Positions 54,253-64,000 of a stretch of DNA of 64,000 nucleotides are shown piece by piece. This DNA is from Semisulcospira habei (taxonomy: Eukaryota > Mollusca > Gastropoda > Semisulcospiridae): NCBI GenBank assembly GCA_036245525.1, contig BTPG01000004.1:47198823-47262822 (forward strand), given 5' to 3'. The notes under the pieces are model-generated. The model saw nothing but the letters and a program-made list of their open reading frames with translations. It did not search any database and had not been told where the DNA came from. The position numbers and the translations under genes are program-made. The first letter of the stretch is position 1, and each line of letters starts with the position of its first letter.

Positions 54253-56995
54253 CTCTCTCTCTTGGCTTGACTTCGCGAACGAAGATTTTATAGGAGTTGC
54301 CCACGACGTCTGCAGGCTTGTTCGTGGCTGCGGAGGCCAATCCGAGACAGGCAGGTTTGACCGCAGTGGCTGCAGGGGAAGGTCTGGCCAGGGTTCTGAG
54401 CTGCGGCATCTCTGTTTTTTCTCCTGAGCCGCTTGTCCTTAAGGCTAGCTCTGCGAGAGTCCTCAAAGGAGACAGTTGCCTTGTAAATGGTGGAGCGCCA
54501 GGTGTCACGGTCCGCAGCAAGCGAAGACCACTGGTGGTGGTCGATTTGGCAGGCACTAAGTGACTTCTTGAGACAGTCTTTGTATTTCTTCTTTGGTGCC
54601 CCTCTGTCACGGTGTCCAGTAGCAAGCTCGCCGAACAGGGTGATCTTTGGTAGGCGATGATCCTCCATCCTGGAGACATGCCCCGCCCAGCGGAGCTGTG
54701 TCCGCAGCAGCAAAGCCTCGATGCTCACAGTTTCAGCCTGTTCAAGGACCTCGACGTTGGTGACATAGTCACTCCAGTGAATGCCCAGGATGGTACGCAG
54801 GCAGCGCTGGTGGAAGCGTTCGAGGAGTCGTAGTTGGCTGCGGTAGAGGGCCCAGGACTCGGAACCATACAGCAGGGTGGTGAGGACCACAGCTCTGTAC
54901 ACGCTGATCTTGGTGCCTGTTTTCAGCTGTTGATTGTGCCACACCCGCTTGAAAAGTCGCCCGAAAGCACTGTTTGCTTTTGCCAGCCTGCTGTCAAGCT
55001 CCTTGTCCAGCTTGGCGTCCGACGTGATAATGCAGCCAAGGTAAGTAAACTGGTGCACTGACTTTAGTTCAGACTCGCCAATGGTGATGTGAGGAGGGCG
55101 ATACACTGTCTTGGGTGCCGGCTGATGGAGGACCTCTGTCTTTTTCAGACTGACCTCGAGTCCAAAGAGCTGGGCAGCATCTGCGAAGCAAGACGTGATG
55201 CGCTGCAGGGCTCTCTCTGTGTGTGCAACGAGGGCAGCATCATCAGCAAAAAGCAGCTCACGAATCAGTTGGTCTAGGGTTTTCGTGTGGGCCTGCAGTC
55301 GTCTGAGGTTGAACAGGCTGCCATCGAGACGATACCTGATGTACACTGCATCGTAATCATCGAGGTCCACTGTGGCCTGCTTCAACATCATGCTAAAAAA
55401 GATGGTGAAGAGGGTCGGTGCCAGCACGCAGCCCTGCTTTACGCCGTTGAGAATAGGGAATGGTTCTGAGAGGTCATTGTTGAGTCTGACCTGGCCTTGC
55501 TGGTCCTCGTGTAGCTGGACAATCATGTTGAGGAACTTTGGGGGACAGCCAAGTCGCTCCAGGATCTGCCACATGCCTTGCCTGCTCACAGTGTCGAACG
55601 CTTTTGTTAGGTCGACAAATGTTACGTACAGCCCTTTGTTCTGCTCGCGGCACTTCTCCTGTAGCTGTCTCAGCACAAAGACCATATCGGTGGTGCTCCT
55701 GTTTGCTCTGAAGCCACACTGGCCCTCTGGGAGTTGGTCTTCAGCGATGGCAGGTACCAGCCGATTCAGAAGCAGCCTTGCAAGGATTTTCCCAGCAATG
55801 GACAGCAGGGTAATTCCCCGATAGTTGGAACAGTCAGACTTCTCGCCTTTGTTCTTGTACAGGGTGATAACGACTGCGTCACGGAGATCTTTTGGTAGTG
55901 TTCCTTCCTCCCAGCAGCAGAGAAAGAGGTCATGGAGCTTGTTGTGCAGTGCTGTGCCTCCATGTTTCCAGATCTCTGGCGGTATTCCATCAATGCCTGC
56001 TGCTTTGCCACTCTTGAGCTGGTGGATGGCTGTGAGGGTCTCTTCAGCGGTGGGCGGTTCGTCCAATTCAACCTTTACTGGGAGGTGTGGGATTTGTAGG
56101 ACGACTGCTTCTTGAACAGTGCGCTCAGCGCTGAAGAGGCTCTGAAAGTATTCCGACCAGCGGTTCAAGATGGAGGTATTATCTGTGAGGAGTGCCTGGC
56201 CATTCGCGCTTCGCAGGGGACTTTGTACCAGGTGCCTGGGGCCATACACTGCTTTCAGTGCTTCGTAGAAGCCCCTGTAGTCACCATTGTCAGCACAAAG
56301 CTGGGTCCTCTGTGCAAGTCTGGTCCACCACTCATTCTGGAGATCTCTGAGCTTGCGCTGGAGACTGCTGCAGACGAGGCGGAAGGCAGACTTCTTCACA
56401 GGGCAGGAAGGCTGGGCTAGGTGGGCCTGATGGGCGGCTCTTTTTTTTGCTAGGTGTTCCTGGATCTCTACATCGTTTTCGTCAAACCAGTCTTTGTTCT
56501 TCTTTCTGGCGAAACCCAAGACTTCTGCAGAGGATTTTGCAATAGCAGTTTTCAGTTGTTCCCAAAGTGTTTCAGGGGAGGAGTCTACTGGGTCCGCTGT
56601 GTCTTTGAGCCTGCGCTGTAAATCTGTCTGAAAGGCAGCTTTCACATCGTCACGCTGAAGGCTGGCAACATCAAGCTTTTTCTTGGGGGGCCCCCATTTC
56701 TTGGGTTTTGGCTTGAAGTGGAGCCTGAGTTTGCAGCGGACAAGGCGGTGGTCAGTGTGGCACTCTGCGCTGGGCATCACTCTGGTGAGGAGGACGTCAC
56801 TGCGGTCCCTCTGACGCACTAGGACATAGTCGATAAGGTGCCAGTGCTTGGAGCAAGGATGCATCCAGGTGGTCTTTCGACTGTCCTTTTGCTGAAAAGT
56901 AGTGTTGGTGATGACCAGTTGCTGCTCCGCACAGAACTCCAATAGTAGGCGGCCATTGTCATTGCAGTTCCCCACGCCATGCTTGCCGAGGACTC
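54253..56995 (-). mobile_element. Non-LTR retrotransposon copy 2, 5'-truncated, 9-bp TSD
   Basis: A 2.7-kb minus-strand copy of the same family as 23141-25691, with the same AAGCCAAGAGAGAGA 3' end. The 5' end is inside the endonuclease. CTTTGTGGC is duplicated at 54245-54253 and 56996-57004, and the host repeat is colinear across the site. The frame is fully open and the sequence is nearly identical to copy 1 over the shared part, so both inserted recently. Confidence 0.92.
54288..56995 (-). CDS. LINE copy 2 endonuclease/reverse transcriptase, 5'-truncated open frame
   Basis: An uninterrupted frame of about 900 codons begins within the endonuclease ([34 protein letters not shown] holds the catalytic His). 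It continues with the [55 protein letters not shown] and [11 protein letters not shown] (catalytic Asp pair). An [13 protein letters not shown] segment and an [16 protein letters not shown] tail follow. The protein ends with a single C2H2-like finger, [20 protein letters not shown] followed by EQAC, which copy 1 has lost by a frameshift. The first 19 residues of the open frame before this come from the flanking repeat. No element start codon is present, so it cannot make a full protein. Confidence 0.9.
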
Positions 56996-57597
56996 CTTTG
57001 TGGCAAGACCTTTCTAAACATACCAATTTCAGTGACCTCTCACAAAAGGTCAAGGTCTCAGCGGCTCAGGAAATATAAGAAAAATAGCTATTTTGGGACA
57101 TAATTTCTTTTTTCTCAAATACTATTGACAGCTTCAAACCCAAACTTGATACATAGATACCTGATGGTAAGACCTTTATATGCACACTAATTTGGTTGAT
57201 CCCTCAAAAAGGTCAAGGGTCACAAGAGGTGAAGAAATGGGTCCAAAATTAATGACCATATTTTTACCCAAAAAAGTTTTTTCACAAATACTATTCACAA
57301 CTTCAAACCCAAACTTGCTACAGAAATACCTGATGGTAAGACCTGTCTATGCATACTAATTTGCATGACCCCTCGGAAAGGTCAATGGTCACAAGAGCTC
57401 AGGAAATAAGTAAAAAATAGCCATATTTTGACAAGAAACGTTATGTCAGACATGTGTGGATCGGTCGATGCAATTGAGCCATATGGACTTTGCCCTTCTT
57501 GTTTTCCATGGCTACCGGTAAGCACCCAAGTGGGTAGCATGGAATCTTTAGTACTGGGTCATCACAATTTGTGGACAATGCATAGAACCTGCAAGTG

Positions 57598-57695
57598 CAA
57601 GTCATTCATTTCAGCACTAACTGACCGCCATCAATTTGTTTTGATGCAATTTCTTGACATACAATCATGGAATTCATAGATCTCCTGAAGAAGTT
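57598..57695. repeat. Fragment of the Mutator-like element end
   Basis: GCCATCAATTTGTTTTGATG, TTTCTTGACAT and CTCCTGAAGAA match the inner part of the right arm of the element at 34647-35361. Confidence 0.55.
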
Positions 57696-57699
57696 AATG

Positions 57700-59569
57700 T
57701 TCTGTATGCAAATTACAAACACACAGACATGCATGTTGGCGCATGTACGCACTAGATTCTCATAAGCCCCTGCAGTCTGCAGGGGCATGCAAGTCCTGAG
57801 GTCAGTCCACAGACCTACACGTCAATCTCGGCACTGTTACAATACACACCATGTAGTGTAATAGTGCTGAGATGGAATTTGTAGGCCTATGGTACAGACG
57901 CATGTATGTGCATGCACAAACACACTCAATTCTCATAAGCCCCGTCGATCTGCAGGGAAGCGTGAGTTTTTGCTAAGTCGGCACCCAGGGCAAAAGAGCG
58001 GTCAATTTTTGGTCACCTGAAGATTATGTGATCCCATAGTAAACCAAATTGAGAAGGAGATGTAGACACGGTCAGATAGATACTAAGATAGCATGACCTT
58101 TGTTACAGACCGCTCACATAGCTGGTGGGCCGATGGCATGTCCGTTATTGTATAACGACATGACAATGGGCTTTGTGTGGTGGCTACCTAGATGTCGAGC
58201 AAGCTGTCATTGTCCCATCACACATGATGGCTTTACTGCGCCAGTCTGGCCATGGCCATAGATTTCAGTTATTTTTGCTGTGTTTGGCGCCGATACGCTG
58301 ACCATTGGCCACATTCAGCAGGTGGTGGTAGAATCAAAGTACTTTATACATCCGGTAGTTGAACATCGTCCCGTGTGATGCGAATGTGACCATAAACATC
58401 CGATGACCTTAAAATTCAGTGACCGTTCATATGATGTTCTACTGTATGTAATAAATATTACAACAACAAACACACACACACACACTATCAAACGATGACT
58501 GGTCACCAAACAAATGCACAAGGTGATGTCTTCTGGCAGGTGTCATGTTGCATTCCTAAGATGCTTTATCACATCATGTGGGCGTGTCAACCCCAGTTCC
58601 AAATGCATGTGTGAACGCACCAACCCAGGTTGAGCTCTACTTGTTTGAGTTGCAAGTGTAAATGGCCTCCTTCATTCCAATAGAGGCATTTTCTTTGCTT
58701 TAGATTCGGTCATACAAGCACATACTGCACGCATACACACAACACAGTTAACACACAAGGATCATACATGAGTTTATGTGATGAAAACAATGTATTTCAG
58801 CTATTGTAATTGCCCATTGTGAATCCACACATTTCTGGACTGCCACAATCACTTTTGAAGGTGCCAGGGAAAACATAAATATACCTGTACATTCATTATT
58901 ATAAAGATTAGATCTGAATGCTGTTCATATAATGACAGTCTGTATAGTGCACCGATAATCCTGTTTCAATTTAATTTTGGATGCAGAAAAATATTATAAA
59001 GTTTAGATCTTTACTAAAATTACTGCTTTTTTGGAGGTGGTTGGCTTGTAAGCCTCACAATTTCAAACCCATGCAGCAGCTCTAGGGATAGCATCTGTAA
59101 GTTCCCTGGGCTTGCAGCGCATCACTAGACACAATGCGGATCCCATCCAAGCTTTTATAATCTGTTATTGCCATTTACACAATGTAGGTCTGCACTGTTC
59201 CAACTGTTCCATACTCCAATATGTTGACCAGTGTGAAGACCAATTTCTAGTTATCATTACTTTGAAATTTGTACTCTCTCTGGTAGAATTAAACCATCAC
59301 GCTGCATGAGAGAAATTGTTACTTTAGATCACAGTTTCAAGCATAGATAGCCAAAATTAGTCTGTGGGTGCATTGGGGACGCAAAATTAGATGGGATGAA
59401 ATCGGGGAACTTTGTTTGGCAAATTTTAGCAAAGCCTGCCTTGGAGAAGGCAACTTTAAAATCAGGCAGAACAGAAATAAGCCCGACTATGAATGAGTAG
59501 TTCAGTGCGGCTCCTCTTTAAAACTATGTGTGTACTTGCTGGTTGATTTCTACCTTGCTCCAGCTTCTA
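57700..59569. other. Unassigned DNA
   Basis: Noncoding. Small repeated words (TTCTCATAAGCCCC at about 57762 and 57932) and a short CA run near 58471 are all I can point to. Confidence 0.4.
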
Positions 59570-59780
59570 TTAACTCCTTATGCTTCAACGACAAAATTAT
59601 CAAATTTTTGTAGATATTTTCCGAGGTCTATATTACATTTCTGGAGACAGATCGACCATGATATTTCAAGTTTGGTGTCAGAATAGCTTGGCGCCTAGAT
59701 GCGCCAAGCTATTCTGACACCAACCTTGAAATATGGTCGATCCACATTCTGTTGTAGTCTTTCAGGGCTTTATGGGTTTA
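59570..59780. repeat. Foldback element, GACACCAA-core variant
   Basis: CAGATCGACCATGATATTTC arm, TTGGTGTCAGAATAGC core, GGCGCCTAGATGCGCC centre, and a TTTATGGGTTT end. Same design as family A with a changed core. Confidence 0.8.
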
Positions 59781-60317
59781 CCTGCTGTGAGATGGACTTA
59801 TGACGCTGGCTTGGTGTTAAAGCCTAATAACGAACTACTTGCTGCCTGATTTATTGATTACAATCAGGGCTCAGTGGTTTCTTCTCACATAATGCAGCTT
59901 TAAATGCTTGATTACATGCAAAGCACTGTACGGGATATTTCTTTAAAACAAAAATAAAACCAACACCACCACCATTTACAGCAATAAACAACTACACGAT
60001 GTAAATAGGTTTAAATAACAAAATAGACACTTTAAAATTACAAGCAAACTAGCACTGTAGAAGCTCTGCTTCTGGTAATTCAAACCCATGAGGGGGCTTG
60101 GATTGCTAAAATATGCTAATACAATGGGTTATCAGTGTTGCTTGCACTGAGACCCTACCCTTCTTTTTACATTCCACAGGAGTAGGCACACGTAACAAGA
60201 GATCTCCTATTGCCCCTTGTGGTTTAGAGAAGAACTCTCCTGTGTGTCAAGAACAAGAAGAGCAGAAATGTCTTTCATTTTATGACATTCAAACTTTTGT
60301 CAACAAGAAAGGCAGAG

Positions 60318-61008
60318 ACATTATGGCTCACGTGCATGACCTATTTACATATGTTTGACCTTTGTGACAATAAGTAAGGGCTGGTTTTTGCACCAGCAAA
60401 ATCCATGTTTTCTGAAAATTTAAGCATTTTTCACACATCTGTCAAACCCCCCCTTGATCTTTGCGATTGCGATAAGTCGACTAAATTAGTATGCATAGGA
60501 AGATCTTATCATCAGCTACCTTTGTGCCAAATTTGATTGAAAAATTTGCTAAAATGTAAATAATACATACAATTTTATAAAAAAATTGGCATTTTACACA
60601 CATTTGCCAGCCTCTTGTGACCCTTGACCTTTTTGAGGGGTCATCCAAATTAGTATGCATAGATAGGTCTTCCCATCAGGTATCTTGAGAACAAACATCT
60701 TTGTCAAAATATGGCTATTTTGACCTATTTCCTGAGCTCTTGTGACCCTTGACCTTTCCACGGGAACAACCAAATTAGTATGCACAGAAAGGTCTTCCCA
60801 TCAAGTATCTCTGTAGCAAGTTTGGGCTTGAAGTTGTGAATAGTATTTGAGGGGAAAAAAAACATCTTTTGTCAAAATATGGTTATTTTGGACCTATTTC
60901 CTGAGCTCTTTGACCTTTCTGAGGGGTCATCCAAATTAGTATGCATAGATAGGTCTTACCATCAGGTATCTCTGTACCAAATTTGGGTTTGAAGTTGTGA
61001 ATAGTATT
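60318..61008 (-). repeat. 160-bp-module interspersed repeat, copy 4
   Basis: Reverse orientation. GTGACCCTTGACCT at 60617 and 60742, TTAGTATGCATAGATAGGTC and CCATCAGGTATCT recur. A foldback element sits at its end (61009). Confidence 0.85.
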
Positions 61009-61131
61009 TTGATATTTCAAGGTTGGTGTCAGAGTAGCTTGGCGCCTAGAGGCGCCAAGCTATTCTGACACCAAACTTGAAATATCATGGTCGATCCACA
61101 TCCTGTCGTCTTTCAGGGCATTATGGGTTAA
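61009..61131. repeat. Foldback element, GACACCAA-core variant
   Basis: Core arms TTGGTGTCAGAGTAGCTTGG and CCAAGCTATTCTGACACCAA around GCGCCTAGAGGCGC, then ATTATGGGTTAA. Confidence 0.85.
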
Positions 61132-61539
61132 CCCTGTTGTCAATAGCAATCTTCTTGTGGTGATTCCTGCAGGAATCACCGTTACAAAAAGCACTGCTGA
61201 CATCCAAATAGTTAATAGCTTAATGCATTCGTGTGTGTAAATATTTGATGATACATACTGTAGTGTGTATGTACATATTGCATTTGAATAATCTGAGAAA
61301 AAAACCAACATGCTGAGTTTTGAGTTGACGTCAACATATACACATTTTTGACAGACCCCGCTGGCGTTGCATGTACAATGGATTTCTGTATGACCATGGA
61401 GCAAACTATTCACATTCATTTTCTCTGAAAAATAAATGCCAGACCGTACCCATGTACATAAATTACCATATGCAAACACAGTTCAACGTTTCCAATACAC
61501 ATGCGTGTATCTGCAGAAAGTAAACGAATAGTAAATGTT

Positions 61540-61618
61540 TAACTCATTTGCAGACAGCCGCATTTGAATACGCCGCATAAGCCACGCATCCGGATGCGGC
61601 TGGACATGAGTGAGTTGA
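61540..61618. repeat. Foldback element, family D (imperfect)
   Basis: TTAACTCATTTGCAGACAGC and GAGTGAGTTGA outer arms, with a GCCGCAT / ATGCGGC inner pair. Confidence 0.7.
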
Positions 61619-61706
61619 CCCTTTGCGTGTCGGTAGCATGTTTTGTCGTGATGATTCCTGCAGGAATCATCATGACAAAAAATGCTACCGACACGCAAAG
61701 GGTTAA
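61615..61706. repeat. Foldback element, family C, near-perfect 92-bp palindrome
   Basis: Arms from GACCCTTTGCGTGTCGGTAG to the centre ATTCCTGCAGGAAT and back to CCGACACGCAAAGGGTTAA, almost without loop. Damaged relatives are at 3879-3927, 19008-19090 and 61137-61200. Confidence 0.92.
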
Positions 61707-62484
61707 TCCCATTTATTGACGAGTGTCAAAACTAGAGATTAGTACCAGATTTCAAGTTTTTAACAAATCTAATTCTGTTGCATCATACCAGTACTGTTTC
61801 ACTTGACATACAGTATCATCAAGCTGCATATCAAATATTCATACATCTCTCTGGCTGACTTCGCGACGAGATTATAGAGCCACGACGTGCAGCTTTCGTG
61901 CTCGACCAATCGACAGCAGTTCGACGCATGCTGCAGAGTATGCCAGTTCGAGCTCGCATCTGTTTTCCACTTGTCTAAGCTACTTGGAGTCTCATTACAA
62001 TTAAAGCGTGATTAAATACTGTGCAAGTTTCCTTGTATTGTATGTACACCCTCCCTGTCATCAACCATACATGTTATAAAAAAAAAAAATGTATGTGTAC
62101 AGGCTAAAAAAATTACAGGTATATAAATACAAGTATCACAATGGACAATTTCAGGATTTTTAACAAGTGCTATATGTCAAGATTTGCTATCATAATCCTA
62201 AGTTGTGGGTCGAAATCGCACCATACCATTGATATGGCACAGTCTATGTAAATTGTACGTGCAATTTATACCCACGACGCACTAATGCAAATATCAGCAT
62301 TGTATGCCTTGGTAGAAATCGCACTATACAATCAATGTGGCGCCGCTGCCTACATAACTGTGCAGTGCAATTCTACCCATGATGCAAAGACGAGGGACGA
62401 AAATTTGCATCTTTGTTTCTTTTTAACAAGTAAACAAAAGTATACTTTTGTCTGTACCTGAATTCTTAAGGCATTCATGTAAGT

Positions 62485-62516
<32 letters not shown>

Positions 62517-62670
62517 TCATACAAATAATGATGTTACAGGTGAAAACAACACACTAGGTATTTTTCTTCTGCTCACCAAGATAACAGAAGCTGAGAATCC
62601 CCTAAGAAGCATATTGTAATAAACCCTCATTTTTGTTAAAACCACCAATGCAAGAGTAATTGACTAATGG
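61707..62670. other. Unassigned DNA with a poly(G) tract
   Basis: No gene seen. A run of about 29 G lies near 62487-62515. The phrase GTCGAAATCGCACCATAC at about 62210 has a related version (GTAGAAATCGCACTATAC) at about 62310, roughly 100 bp apart. Confidence 0.5.
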
Positions 62671-62852
62671 TTAACCCATATTACTCCAAGATTGCATTTC
62701 CCAAATTTTCAATGAGTCACCTAAAGGCTATGTACTAGCTGCAGGAGATGGATCGACCATGATAATTCAAGGGTAGTGCCAGATTAGCTTGGCACCTTGA
62801 CTTTCTTGGTCGATCCATCTCCTGCTGTAGTGCATCGCGGCTAAATGGGTTG
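62671..62852. repeat. Foldback element, family A, one arm deleted
   Basis: TTAACCCATATTACTCC start, GCAGGAGATGGATCGACC arm and core to GGCACC, then directly TGGTCGATCCATCTCCTGC and AAATGGGTTGA. Confidence 0.85.
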
Positions 62853-63059
62853 AGAATCTCCAGCTGACTTCTACACAGAACCATAATGAGCATTAACTGG
62901 CAAGCTCAGTACTTAAACACTTATATCATAGAAATTCCGGAGAGTGAAGTAGCAGAAGATAGCAGATAGCAGTTAGAATTGACGAATATGGGTTGTAAAG
63001 CAGAAATACCAATAATAAATGAAACGTACTGGAATTTATGATTAAATAAAATAAATCAA

Positions 63060-63175
63060 CGCATTAAATAGGCGCTTTACCCAATTGAATATCGACTCAA
63101 AGCGCCGCCGCAAAATGAACCGAACAAACACGCTCACGTGAATCACACGCATTCATTCACACACTGTACATAAAC
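63060..63175 (-). repeat. SINE 3' tail
   Basis: Reverse complement reads GGCGCTTTGAGTCGATATTC and AAGCGCCTATTTAAT, like the tail of the SINE at 32.6 kb (GGCGCTTTGAGTCGATTTCC, AAGCGCCTATATAAT). Confidence 0.7.
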
Positions 63176-63639
63176 ACAGAACATTCACGTGGTGCTAAGG
63201 GCAAGCTCAAGCGAGCTACTGAAGTTTTTGGAAATTCAAATTTTGGGCTGAAATTGATACCAAAGTCTGCGATATAAACCCCCAAACCCCACCCTCCCTT
63301 GCCTATTCGTTTGATTTCCCTACGCCCAACTTGGAACTGATTGTGATACACCAAGACTTGACTGTGGGTGTTGTTTTGCTCACGCAGATAACAAAAAGAT
63401 TTAAAAAAAAAAAAAAACAGTTGTGAGAAATGCTAGCGTGGGCACCAAGTATACACGCTGGAATAGAGGGCAGGACTGGACTAGCTTGATAGTAATGGAA
63501 CCTTCCCTGCCCAGGCCATCACTGCTGATCCTTTCATAGCTGGTACTGGGAAATAAACTAATAGGTACCGGTCCCTACACTTTAGTTCTTTAGCCTGCAA
63601 AAGACATAGATCCATATCAACCCTTGCAGTAGCATGGGC

Positions 63640-63719
63640 TTAAGTCATTCAAGACGTGCCGCTTCTGGATACACGGCATAAGCTGCGTATCCAGAGGCGG
63701 CACGTCTTGAATGAGTTAA
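63640..63719. repeat. Foldback element, family D, near-perfect 80 bp
   Basis: Arms TTAAGTCATTCAAGACGTGC and GCACGTCTTGAATGAGTTAA, inner pair CTTCTGGATAC / GTATCCAGAGG. Confidence 0.92.
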
Positions 63720-64000
63720 AAAAACAATCACTCTTGCTGGCATAGCATAAATCTATTTACATCATAGTATTGAGGGAATTTTGGAACCACTGGTACTGCA
63801 TTATTTTTGCAAAGGCACACACACACATATACACACACACAAACTTGTTCAACCCCTTCCAGTAGAATGAGATTCCAGTATAGATTTCTGAACAAATGCA
63901 GATCGTATAAATGTAAACACCTTGTACCAATATTATGAAGAATATGTAAAGGTAATGATTTGATGCCACAAAGCTGCATAATGTGATTGTACATAAGGTG

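Larger units (their letters stand above)
54100..57505 (+). repeat. 160-bp-module interspersed repeat, copy 3, split by a LINE
   Basis: The left part (54100-54252: AAGTGCGAAGCAAAAGTGAG) and the right part (57004-57505) read through if the LINE at 54253-56995 is removed. The joined words ACTTTGTGGCAAGACCTTTC match copy 1 at 40176. AGGTCA words lie at 57047, 57210 and 57379. Confidence 0.85.

Noticed and set aside
60113..60358. 81-codon plus-strand frame at 60.1 kb
   Set aside because: Runs into the 160-bp-module repeat at its end; no domain or splice context.
10385..63719. CRISPR-like or bacterial integron-like explanation for the repeated palindromes
   Set aside because: They are dispersed, not spaced in an array, and the host is clearly eukaryotic.

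Overview
This window is animal nuclear DNA. It carries intron-split genes with GT-AG junctions, long repeat-filled introns and many retrotransposons, DNA transposons and small inverted-repeat elements, and it has no bacterial-type operons. The gene pair and repeat mix fit a marine invertebrate, and a mollusc or other lophotrochozoan is my guess. That placement is inference, not something the sequence proves.

Two host genes are supported, arranged head to head about 1.6 kb apart. On the minus strand, five exons (36064 down to 10093) encode the first 156 residues of a legumain (asparaginyl endopeptidase, C13 family). They include a signal peptide, the active-site Asn, one N-glycosylation sequon and the catalytic His. 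The exon with the catalytic Cys was not found and must lie left of base 1. On the plus strand, three exons (37659 to 44033) encode a complete 300-residue NDUFAF1/CIA30, a mitochondrial complex I assembly factor, followed by a poly(A) signal. All splice phases join in frame for both genes.

Region by region: 1-3519, 4136-10050 and 12673-18816 are three decayed DIRS-type (tyrosine recombinase) retrotransposons. All lie in legumain introns or its presumed continuation, all in the sense of the gene. Two keep the diagnostic DIRS ends: inverted terminal repeats plus an internal complementary region. 23141-25691 is a non-LTR retrotransposon with an inverted 5' end and an 11-bp target duplication; a near-identical 5'-truncated sister lies at 54253-56995. 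About 28990-33025 is an older non-LTR element hit by a 615-bp TTA-flanked MITE and by a tRNA-like SINE that itself carries an insertion. 34647-35361 is a long-TIR element with a 9-bp target duplication (Mutator-like). 44510-45074 is a LINE 3' fragment. 46688-51413 is a 4.7-kb TIR DNA transposon with a broken DUF7869-like transposase gene.

Scattered throughout are palindromic foldback elements of at least four families, the commonest having at least 15 copies. There is also an interspersed repeat built of modules of about 160 bp, each carrying a sequence like a DR1 nuclear-receptor site. From about 57.5 kb to the end I see only repeats and unassigned DNA. The most unusual signals are the trio of DIRS elements in one gene with ends only 42-75 bp from two exons, and the modular palindrome families in which one hairpin core occurs inside two different outer frames.
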